NCBI GenBank assembly: GCA_046160865.1
Contig: JBJXHG010000012.1
Coordinates: 1-33,211 of the forward strand
Reading direction: 5' to 3'
From: JBJXHG01 sp046160865
GTDB taxonomy: Bacteria > Planctomycetota > UBA1135 > GCA-002686595
DNA length: 33,211 nt
This document shows, one piece after another, positions 16,087 to 22,626 of the stretch. The translations under genes were made by a program, and so were the position numbers. The first letter of the stretch is position 1, and each line of letters opens with the position of its first letter. The notes under the pieces are model-generated. The model was not told the origin of the DNA, made no database searches, and worked only from the letters and a program-made list of their open reading frames with translations.

Positions 16087-16493
16087 GCGGCGTGCGCGGT
16101 GACCAGAGTTCGGCCCGACGTCTCGGCGACGTGCGTACGAGCGCCCTTCAGAATGCCCCGCCGTCGCAGGCCGCGCCGAACCGGGCTCGCGGCGTTGCGC
16201 CTCCGCAGAGTATTGCCGAGCAATACGCATCGTCGGGATCCCCGTCGAAGCGCGCCGCTGGCGCGCCTCGATGCGCTGCGCGCACCGGGGCTTACCTCTC
16301 TTGCTCGCCTCGATTCGTCGCATCCTTCGCCGGGCGGCTCATTCTGAAAGGCGCTCTGAGCACGTGCCGCGTGGCGCTCGGCTGGACTCTACCGTGTGGA
16401 TGCGCGCCGACTACGTCGCAGCGCAGATCGGCGCGACGTGCCGGACTGTGCGCGGCGGCAACGCGGCGCGGGCGCACCATCCGAGAGGCGCGC
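16087..16493. other. 407-bp intergenic region, no gene seen
   Basis: No convincing coding sequence lies between the vWA gene and the cytochrome gene. Open frames here have no family resemblance and are Arg-rich, as expected of non-coding frames in GC-rich DNA. An 8-bp stem (CGCGCCGA 16403-16410 with TCGGCGCG 16428-16435, loop 17) lies about 60 bp after the cytochrome stop on its strand. It has no T-run, so at most it is a weak RNA hairpin. A promoter for the vWA gene should be here but I cannot point to one. Confidence 0.5.
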
Positions 16494-17597
16494 TCAACGC
16501 GGAACGGCGATCTCGCGATCGAGGAACACGATCGGCTCGGTCATGCCGAGCGCTTCGTGGCGACCGACGACGCGCACACGTTCGCCGCTTCCCTGGAGCG
16601 CGATCTCCACGCGCCCGTCCACGCGCAGGAAATTCTTGTTCGTGATCTCGATCGAGCCGCGCGCGCCGCCCTCGGCGCCGACGATCTCGGCCGAGATCTC
16701 GATGCGCCGCTCGACCAAGCCGGGGACTCGGTGGCCGCACGTGTTCACGATCGCGATGACCACGCCGCCGGGCGCCGGCTCGAGCGTGATGTCGAATGCG
16801 CGCGCGAGGAACGCCGGGTCGCGCGGCGTCTGCAGTTCGTGGCTGCGGCCCGGTCGCGACGGAAACTCGGGCTTGCCCGCTTGTTGCGCCATCGGACGCT
16901 CCACGCGTTGCATGTGGCAGCCGACGCAGCTCTTCCCCTTCTCCCATTGGCGCGTGTCGACGAAGTCCTTCGCGATGCCGATGACGGGGCCGATGCTCGT
17001 GGCGTGGCAGGTGATGCACAGGCGACTCTCGCCTGCGGGGAGAAAGCTCGCCGACTTCTCCGACAAGTGCGCGTCGTTCGGGATTCCATACGGACCGAGA
17101 GTCGTACCGGTCTTGCTCTCGTGGCACGCGAAGCAGTCGATTCCAAAGTGCGCGTCGCGCTGCGCGAGCGGCGTCTGCGCGTCCTTCGTCGGGCTCGCGA
17201 AGCGCGGAGCCGGCTTCTGCACGAGCTCCTGATCGTGGACCGGAAGCGGAATGTGGCAGCCGTGGCAGCTCTCGGGCCGCTTCTTGTCCGCCAGTTCCTC
17301 GCGGTAGCGCGCGTCGACCCACGCGAGCGCGTGCAGCGACTTCGCCCACTCCTGCGCTTGCGCTTCGTGACACTCGGCACAGGCGTGCTCGCGCCAGCGC
17401 GGCAGCTCCCGCGGGAGCTCGTCGTCGATCGGCTGCGGCGGAGCGAGATCCCACTCGTGCGGCGCGACCTGCGCGACCTGCGCGCCCTGCGAGTTCGGCG
17501 GCGACGCCGGCGTGCGCGGTGTTTCCTGGAGCAAGCCGAGGCTCGCGCCGAGCGCGAGCACAGCGGACAGTCCGATGGCCGTCGGAATGCGGATCAT
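16494..17597 (-). CDS. Pentaheme cytochrome c, cytochrome c554-like
   Basis: The 367-residue protein has an N-terminal hydrophobic segment (PTAIGLSAVLALGASLGLL) that looks like an export signal. Five CxxCH heme-binding motifs follow, at 73-77, 111-115, 155-159, 194-198 and 224-228. The last third (about 250-367) is a beta-rich domain with NTCGHRVPGLVERRIEI, resembling the Ig-like tail found in cytochrome c554-type multiheme proteins. It should act in the periplasm in electron transfer. The gene lies 52 bp after arsC on the same strand, so it may be read with the arsenic operon. A role in arsenic metabolism is not shown by sequence. Confidence 0.88.
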   Translation of the reverse strand: MIRIPTAIGLSAVLALGASLGLLQETPRTPASPPNSQGAQVAQVAPHEWDLAPPQPIDDELPRELPRWREHACAECHEAQAQEWAKSLHALAWVDARYREELADKKRPESCHGCHIPLPVHDQELVQKPAPRFASPTKDAQTPLAQRDAHFGIDCFACHESKTGTTLGPYGIPNDAHLSEKSASFLPAGESRLCITCHATSIGPVIGIAKDFVDTRQWEKGKSCVGCHMQRVERPMAQQAGKPEFPSRPGRSHELQTPRDPAFLARAFDITLEPAPGGVVIAIVNTCGHRVPGLVERRIEISAEIVGAEGGARGSIEITNKNFLRVDGRVEIALQGSGERVRVVGRHEALGMTEPIVFLDREIAVPR

Positions 17598-17649
17598 GCG
17601 TGCATTTCAGCGCCGCGAGCCGACGGCGTCCAGGCGGTGTCGCGCGCAC

Positions 17650-18069
17650 TCACGCGTGCAGCGTCGTCGATCGTGCGAGTCCTTCCGCCCGCAAGAACTC
17701 GTGGACGCGTGCCCGCACCTCGTCGCGGATCGCACGGACCTCGTCGAGCGGCCTTCCTTTCGGGTCGGGAAGCGGCCAGTCTTCGCGGCGCAGGCCGGTG
17801 ACGTGTGGACACGCTTCGCCGCAGCCCATCGTGATCAGCACGGACGCGCGCTGTGCCGTCGCTGCGTCGAGCATGCGCGGCGTGAGGCTCGACAAGTCGA
17901 GGCCGACTTCGTGCATGACGGCGACGACTTCGGGGTGAACACGCGCTCCGGGGCTCGTCCCCGCAGACTCGGCGCGAGCGCGAGTTTCGTCTGCGAGCGC
18001 GTTGCAGAACGCAGCTGCCATCTGGGAGCGACCGGCGTTGTGCACGCACGCGAAGAGGATCGTTTTCAC
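17650..18069 (-). CDS. arsC: Arsenate reductase, thioredoxin-coupled LMW-PTPase type
   Basis: The 139-residue protein has the low-molecular-weight phosphatase loop CVHNAGRS with nucleophile C8 and Arg14. It also has the further cysteines C83 and C87 (TMGCGEACP), used in the disulfide cascade of thioredoxin-linked ArsC enzymes, and the DWPLPDPKG acid loop. It reduces arsenate to arsenite in the cytoplasm. The start is GTG at 18069, overlapping the aquaporin stop (GTGA). Position in an arsR-arsM-aquaporin-arsC operon supports the call. Confidence 0.94.
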   Translation of the reverse strand: MKTILFACVHNAGRSQMAAAFCNALADETRARAESAGTSPGARVHPEVVAVMHEVGLDLSSLTPRMLDAATAQRASVLITMGCGEACPHVTGLRREDWPLPDPKGRPLDEVRAIRDEVRARVHEFLRAEGLARSTTLHA

Positions 18070-18797
18070 GGCCCGCGTGTCCTTCCCTCCGCGCCGGCGC
18101 GCTGCACGGTCGCGCCGTCGTTCGCAGCTTCAGCGCCCGGCGGCGCGAGCAGCCACTTCCAGAAGAGCGTTGCGGCGAGCGCTCCCGCGATCTGCGCCGC
18201 CACGAAACCGGGCACGTCGCGCGGGCGAATTCCGGTGAACGTGTCGGTCGCTGCGCGCGCGAGCGTGACCGCGGGATTGGCGAACGACGTCGACGCGGTG
18301 AACCAGTAGGCGGCGACGATGTACGCGGCAACCGCGACCGGCACGGCGCGCGGCCGGCGCGCCGCAACGCCGTGGATCACGCACAAGAGGCCGAACGTCG
18401 CGACGAACTCGCTGAGCAGTTGCGCCGTGCCCGCGCGAGCGTGCGTGGAAGCCCGGAACGCCGGCAGCTCGAACATCGCGTGCGCGATCGCGACGCCGCC
18501 GAGCGCACCAGCGGTTTGCGCGAGGACGTAAAGCGCGGCGTTACGCCATCGGACAACGCCCGTGCACGCCGCCGCGAGCGTGACCGCCGGATTGAAGTGC
18601 GCACCCGAGACCGGCGCGAACGTGAGGATCAATGCCGTGAGCGCGGCGCCGGTCGCGATCGTGTTCGCGAGCAGCGTGAGCCCGACGTCGGCGCCACACA
18701 GGCGCTCGGCCATGATGCCCGACCCAACTACGCTGGCGAGCAACAGGCACGTTCCGACGGCTTCCGCGGCGAGCGCGCGCGCCAGACCATCGCTCAT
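18066..18797 (-). CDS. MIP-family channel (aquaglyceroporin-like), probable arsenite exit channel
   Basis: The 243-residue protein has six hydrophobic helices and both NPA boxes, at 69-71 (HFNPAVT) and 174-176 (FANPAVT), spaced as in the MIP family. Placed between arsM and arsC with overlaps at both ends (ATGA with arsM, GTGA with arsC), it parallels the AqpS-ArsC arrangement known from Sinorhizobium, in which an aquaglyceroporin lets arsenite leave the cell after arsenate reduction. No arsB or acr3 pump gene is present in the window. Substrate is inferred from context. A plain water or glycerol channel is the alternative. Confidence 0.88.
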   Translation of the reverse strand: MSDGLARALAAEAVGTCLLLASVVGSGIMAERLCGADVGLTLLANTIATGAALTALILTFAPVSGAHFNPAVTLAAACTGVVRWRNAALYVLAQTAGALGGVAIAHAMFELPAFRASTHARAGTAQLLSEFVATFGLLCVIHGVAARRPRAVPVAVAAYIVAAYWFTASTSFANPAVTLARAATDTFTGIRPRDVPGFVAAQIAGALAATLFWKWLLAPPGAEAANDGATVQRAGAEGRTRGP

Positions 18798-19618
18798 GGC
18801 TTGCGCGCGCGGATGAACGCGCTGACGACCGCGCCGTCCATGGAATCGACCGCCGCCTCGACCGCGGGTTCTGCAGCCGCGCGCGCCATCGCGCGCACGT
18901 CGTCGCGACCGAACACGCGCGTCGCCTGCACGTCGACGTCGACGAAGCCGGCGCGCTCGAGCTCGGCGACGTACTCGCGCTCGAGCAGCGCGCCGGCGAC
19001 GCAGCCGGTCCACAGCTCCATCGATGCGCGGACGGCAGGTGAAAGCTCGCGGCGCAGCACGATGTCCGCGACCGCGATCCGGCCACCGTGCCGCAGCACA
19101 CGGAACGCTTCCTCGATCGTCTTGCGCTTGTCGCCGGACAAATTGATCACGCAATTCGAGATCACGACGTCGACGGAGCGATCGGGCAGCGGGACGGACT
19201 CGATGGTGCCTTCCAGGAACTCCGCGTTCGTCACGCCGGCCTTGGCTTGGTTCGCGCGCGCGAGCGCGAGCATCTCGCGCGTCATGTCGAGCCCGAACGC
19301 CTTACCGGTGGGGCCGACGCGTCGCGCCGAGAGCAGCACGTCCAAGCCGCCGCCGGACCCGAGATCGAGCACGGTCTCGCCGGGCTCGAGCCGCGCCAGC
19401 GCGGTCGGATTGCCGCAGCCGAACGAGGCCTGCAGCGCGTTCGGCGGAAGCTCGGCCGTTTCGGTCGGAGCGTAGAGATCGCGGGTGATCGGGTCCTCGG
19501 TTCCGTCCGAGCACGGGTTGCTGCCGCAACACGACGTCGGTTCGGATGCGAGGGTTGCCTTCGCCGCGGCGCCGTAGCGGCGCTTGACCGTGCTTTGGAT
19601 GTCGTCGAGGTCCTTCAT
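18794..19618 (-). CDS. arsM: Arsenite S-adenosylmethionine methyltransferase
   Basis: The 274-residue class I methyltransferase has SAM motif I at about 83-92 (VLDLGSGGGLDV) and VDVVISNCVINLSGDK. Three cysteines align with the As(III)-binding set of ArsM: C68 (SFGCGNP), C156 (SNCVINL) and C206 (WTGCVAGAL). An extra N-terminal cluster, C30, C31 and C36 (SCCGSNPC), is also seen in many bacterial ArsM proteins. It would methylate arsenite to mono- and dimethyl species in the cytoplasm. The ATG at 19618 follows arsR by 49 bp. The stop overlaps the aquaporin start. Confidence 0.93.
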   Translation of the reverse strand: MKDLDDIQSTVKRRYGAAAKATLASEPTSCCGSNPCSDGTEDPITRDLYAPTETAELPPNALQASFGCGNPTALARLEPGETVLDLGSGGGLDVLLSARRVGPTGKAFGLDMTREMLALARANQAKAGVTNAEFLEGTIESVPLPDRSVDVVISNCVINLSGDKRKTIEEAFRVLRHGGRIAVADIVLRRELSPAVRASMELWTGCVAGALLEREYVAELERAGFVDVDVQATRVFGRDDVRAMARAAAEPAVEAAVDSMDGAVVSAFIRARKP

Positions 19619-19630
19619 GAGAGTTCGTCG

Positions 19631-19650
19631 TGGATCGATATCCGTCGATT
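19631..19650. promoter_or_regulatory. Candidate ArsR operator between arsR and arsM
   Basis: The word ATCGATATC (19634-19642) recurs exactly upstream of arsR at 20050-20058. Here it forms part of an imperfect inverted repeat (ATCGA, six bases, TCGAT, on 19635-19650 roughly). These short AT-rich palindromes stand out against the GC-rich background and lie where an ArsR repressor would control arsM and the downstream genes. Confidence 0.4.
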
Positions 19651-19667
19651 CATGAGGGCAAAGAAAT

Positions 19668-20021
19668 TCACGGGCCGAGCAATCCGCGGAACGCCGTGAG
19701 CTCGTCCGCGACGCCGGCGCGAAGCGTGTAGTACACCCACGTGCCGCGCCGCTCGGACTGCACGACGCCGACCTCGCGCAGCAGTCGCAAGTGGTGCGAG
19801 ATCGTGGGCTGCCCGAGCTCGAACCGTTCCTCGATATCGCACACACACAGCTCGCCCTTCGCGGCGGCGAGCAAGCCGACGATCTCGAGCCGCGTCTCAT
19901 CGGCGAGTGCCTTGAACAGCGGCGCGAAAGCCCGCGTCGCGCGCGCCGTGAGGCTGCGCGGACGAGGACAGCACGCAGCGGAGGCGGCGCGTGATCGCTT
20001 GCGCGAGGTTCGAGTCGGCAT
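19668..20021 (-). CDS. arsR: ArsR-family metalloid-responsive repressor
   Basis: The 117-residue winged-helix protein has the helix-turn-helix QPTISHHLRLLREVGVV and the wing ERRGTWVYYTL. The classic As(III)-sensing motif ELCVCDIEERF is present, with C59 and C61 in the recognition-helix region. A further cysteine pair, C17-C18 (ACCPRP), sits in an N-terminal extension. I chose the ATG at 20021. Upstream in-frame non-ATG starts would add residues without family support. The gene is first in the ars operon, 82 bp after the peptide gene. Binding of arsenite would release it from the operator-like ATCGATATC repeats. Confidence 0.93.
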   Translation of the reverse strand: MPTRTSRKRSRAASAACCPRPRSLTARATRAFAPLFKALADETRLEIVGLLAAAKGELCVCDIEERFELGQPTISHHLRLLREVGVVQSERRGTWVYYTLRAGVADELTAFRGLLGP

Positions 20022-20045
20022 TGCGGGCCGGAGTGTAGTCGCTGC

Positions 20046-20061
20046 ATCGATCGATATCAAT
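20046..20061. promoter_or_regulatory. Candidate ArsR operator upstream of arsR
   Basis: ATCGATCGATATCAAT lies 25-40 bp before the arsR ATG. It contains the self-complementary words ATCGATCGAT and GATATC and shares ATCGATATC with the arsR-arsM spacer. The position is suitable for autorepression. No matching -35/-10 pair was convincing. Confidence 0.45.
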
Positions 20062-20103
20062 ACACGCTCGCCATGGCCGCACTTGCGTCGCGGCGCGCGC
20101 GCG

Positions 20104-20262
20104 TCACTTGTCGAACACGTTCGTCTCGCTCGGCGCGATGCGCTCCTCGACCTTTTCGATCGTGAGGTCGAGCTTCGCGAAGTCGATCTTCTCGGCCGAC
20201 GTCTCGTCCGTGCGCGCCTGCTTCACCGGCTCCGCGCCGGGATTCTGCTCTTGCTTCTTCAT
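20104..20262 (-). CDS. 52-residue putative RiPP precursor peptide
   Basis: The peptide is hydrophilic and highly charged, has no Cys, Trp or Tyr, and has no signal sequence. The N-terminal half is Lys/Glu/Gln-rich. Residues about 26-43 (IDFAKLDLTIEKVEERIA) alternate in a way suited to a strand or helix bound by a leader-recognition domain. The end reads EERIAPSETNVFDK. Its ATG overlaps the stop of the upstream radical SAM gene (ATGA) and is preceded by GAGGAG at 6-base spacing, so it is very likely translated. A longer open frame in the same phase runs back through the enzyme gene but has no support. The leader/core boundary is unknown. As a substrate of the two adjacent enzymes it is an inference from context. 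Confidence 0.78.
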   Translation of the reverse strand: MKKQEQNPGAEPVKQARTDETSAEKIDFAKLDLTIEKVEERIAPSETNVFDK

Positions 20263-22520
20263 CTCGTGCTCCTCGCTTTCCGTTCCGTTTCGAGCTCGCG
20301 GATCGCCGGCGCGAGCAGCCCGACGCGGTGCAGCTCGGCGGCGAAGGCCGAGAGCCTGGCGCTCGCGGCCTCGTCGTCGATCTCGTCGAGCAGCGCGCCC
20401 AGGTTTCCGCGACGTTGCAGCGCTTCGAGCGCGCGACGGCCGTCGGGACGCAGCTCGACGAACTCCGCGCTCTCGGGCTCGTACGCGAGCACCGAGCGCT
20501 TCCCGTCGATCGCGCCGAGCGCGCGCTGCGCCTCGTCGTCGGCACCCGCGACGTAGCGCCCGCTCAAGCTGTCCGGGCTCGCCATGCGCGCGAGTGGATG
20601 CGCGAGCTTCGCGAGCGCTTCGTTGTAGCCGAACGGGAGGTTCGCGAAGCGCGTACGCGCGCGCACGCGCAGGCTGCGCTCGGCACCGAGCTGCGCGCGT
20701 CGCTGCGTGCGTGCACGGCACTGCGCCACGAACTCGTCCGGCTGCATGCCGCGCGCGAGGTGCAGGAAGTAATGGCTCTTCTGCATGAAGTAGAAGATGT
20801 TGTCGCCCGAGAAGATCGGCAGATGCCGGCGCAGGCCGTCCATCATGCGCTCGAACATCTCCGCGGCCTCGCTCTGCGTCATGCCGCGCTCGCACTCGTA
20901 ATCGTGGTAGAGCGCGAGATCGAGCGCGGGATCGTTCAGGATCCGGATGCCGAACGTCTCCGGCTCGCGGTACGTCTGCGCGACCTCGTCGATGTGGAAC
21001 GTCTGCAGCGACACTTCGCGCACGATGTCCGAGTGCTCGATCAAGAAATCGAGCGTCGCCTGGGCTTCCTCGCGCGTCTCCGTGGGGAAGCCGACCATCG
21101 CGTAGAACGTGACGCTGATGCCGGCGTCCGTGCAGTTGCGCGCGACGTCGATCGTCGACTTCAGGCTCTGGCCCTTCTTCATCATCTTTAGGAGACGCGG
21201 CGTCGCGGTCTCGAAGCCGAAGAGCAGCTTGCGGCAGCCGGCCTCGTACATGCGGCGCGCGCCCTCGACGGTGTACGCCTTCGGCTCCACGCGCGCGTCG
21301 CACCACCAACGGATCCGCGCATCGCGTTCGATCAGTTCTTCCGGCAAGTCGCGGATCATGCCCGGCGGCATGCAGTCCGTGATGAAGTTCACGTTGCGCG
21401 TGCCGTGCCGCTCGCACAGCTCGAGCACCTGACCGACGATCGTCTTCGCCGAGCGCGTGCGGTAGCCCGGCCCGATCACCGTCGGCAGCGTGCAGAACGT
21501 GCACTCGCCGTAGTAGCAGCCGCGGTTGATGTCGTACGGCAGCACGACCTCTGGCGAGAAGTACTTCGCGAAGGGCAAGCCGTCGAAGTCGGGCACCGGG
21601 GCGTCGTTGAGATGGATCGGATGTCCCGGCGCGTTCTCGATGGCGCGCGCGCTCCCGTTCGAGCGGTCGAACCACGTCAGCGATCCGACACCTTCGAGCG
21701 AGCGGCCTTCCGACAGAGCACGACACACGCCTGCGAGCGGCGCCTCGCCCTCGTGGAAGATCAACGAATCGAGGCACGCATCCATCCCGGGCGCGCGCAT
21801 CACCTTCGCGCCGATGTACGCGAGGAAGCCGCCGCCCGCGGTGACGTGGCAATCCGGCAGCGCTTCCTTGACGAGACGTCCGAGCGTCAAAGCCGGAACG
21901 AGTTGGCTCCCGTAGATCACCGACAGCCCGAGCACGCGCGGTCGGCGCGCGACGAGCCTCGGCAGCAGTGTGTCGCGGTAGAACGCGAGGAACGGGTTCT
22001 CGTCCTCGTCGCGCGTCGCCGCGAGCACGCGCTCGGATCGATCGATCCCGTGGCGCATCGTGAAGTTGTGCGGCGTCCACACGGTGGGGTGGTACGCCGC
22101 CGAGACGAGGCGTAGCGCGTGGTAGATCGTGCGCACCGCGGGCACGTAGCGATCGACGTCGTAGAACGCTTCGCTGCGCAGCACGTGCTTCGCGTCATCG
22201 ATCGCGAGGACGAGCGCTTCGGCGCTCACCGCGCTTTCGGCGGCGGCGCGGAACGCGGCGAGATCGCGGAAGGGGAGCGCGAGTTCGTTCTCGTAGCGCG
22301 CGAGCGGCAACCGCTGCGACGCGCGTTCGGCACACTGCGCGAGCACGTCACGCGACAGGAAGTGGTCGTAGGCGTCGATGCTCGCATCGACGAGCTCGAC
22401 GTCGTCGAATCCCTGTTGGCGGAGCCACGCCTTCAAGCACGGCAGCGCGAGGTACGGCTGCGTGAAGTGGCCCTGCGGCGGAAAGACGAGGGTGATCGGA
22501 AATGCCTCGCGCCGGATCAT
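20259..22520 (-). CDS. B12-binding-type radical SAM protein with C-terminal PqqD-like domain
   Basis: The 753-residue protein has an N-terminal Rossmann-like region of the B12-binding radical SAM type (TLVFPPQGHFTQPYLALPCL; VLGLSVIYGSQLVPAL; TAGGGFLAYIG; HEGEAPL). The radical SAM core follows, with cluster ligands C335, C340 and C343 (RGCYYGECTFC, a CX4CX2C spacing), then FGFETATPRLLKMMKKG and YAMVGFPTETREEA. Residues about 675-740 (VLAYEPESAEFVELRPDG; RVGLLAPAI) resemble a PqqD-like winged helix used for leader recognition. The ATG at 22520 has AGAGGA six bases upstream. The stop overlaps the 52-residue peptide gene. Likely chemistry is methylation, epimerisation or another radical change on a peptide, but the reaction cannot be assigned. 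Confidence 0.85.
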   Translation of the reverse strand: MIRREAFPITLVFPPQGHFTQPYLALPCLKAWLRQQGFDDVELVDASIDAYDHFLSRDVLAQCAERASQRLPLARYENELALPFRDLAAFRAAAESAVSAEALVLAIDDAKHVLRSEAFYDVDRYVPAVRTIYHALRLVSAAYHPTVWTPHNFTMRHGIDRSERVLAATRDEDENPFLAFYRDTLLPRLVARRPRVLGLSVIYGSQLVPALTLGRLVKEALPDCHVTAGGGFLAYIGAKVMRAPGMDACLDSLIFHEGEAPLAGVCRALSEGRSLEGVGSLTWFDRSNGSARAIENAPGHPIHLNDAPVPDFDGLPFAKYFSPEVVLPYDINRGCYYGECTFCTLPTVIGPGYRTRSAKTIVGQVLELCERHGTRNVNFITDCMPPGMIRDLPEELIERDARIRWWCDARVEPKAYTVEGARRMYEAGCRKLLFGFETATPRLLKMMKKGQSLKSTIDVARNCTDAGISVTFYAMVGFPTETREEAQATLDFLIEHSDIVREVSLQTFHIDEVAQTYREPETFGIRILNDPALDLALYHDYECERGMTQSEAAEMFERMMDGLRRHLPIFSGDNIFYFMQKSHYFLHLARGMQPDEFVAQCRARTQRRAQLGAERSLRVRARTRFANLPFGYNEALAKLAHPLARMASPDSLSGRYVAGADDEAQRALGAIDGKRSVLAYEPESAEFVELRPDGRRALEALQRRGNLGALLDEIDDEAASARLSAFAAELHRVGLLAPAIRELETERKARSTR
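20269..20274 (-). promoter_or_regulatory. Strong ribosome binding site of the peptide gene
   Basis: GAGGAG on the minus strand ends six bases before the ATG of the 52-residue peptide, inside the 3' end of the upstream radical SAM gene. It supports independent and possibly high-level translation of the peptide. Confidence 0.75.
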
Positions 22521-22526
22521 GTGCGT

Positions 22527-22532
22527 TCCTCT
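22527..22532 (-). promoter_or_regulatory. Ribosome binding site of the second radical SAM gene
   Basis: AGAGGA on the minus strand is six bases before the ATG at 22520, which decides that start. It lies in the 106-bp spacer after the first radical SAM gene. I see no separate gene in that spacer. Confidence 0.6.
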
Positions 22533-22626
22533 GTGCTGCCGCGTCCGCGCAGATCTTGCGGAGCATCGATGCGCTTGGGAAGTGCGCGACGGTGCGGCCC
22601 GACGCGCGACTGCGCGTCTCGTCGCT

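Noticed and set aside
14485..16323. A longer N-terminus for the vWA protein, beginning near 16323
   Set aside because: The added residues are Arg-rich and precede a good signal peptide starting at 16086.
20263..22080. Upstream extension of the 52-residue peptide frame to 658 codons
   Set aside because: The extension is antiphase to the strongly supported radical SAM gene on the same strand. The ATG at 20262 has a ribosome binding site and an ATGA junction.
22348..22566. A small minus-strand frame in the spacer between the two radical SAM genes, as a possible second peptide
   Set aside because: It runs mostly inside the second radical SAM gene, is Arg-rich, and has no ribosome binding site. 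The AGAGGA site fits the enzyme start instead.
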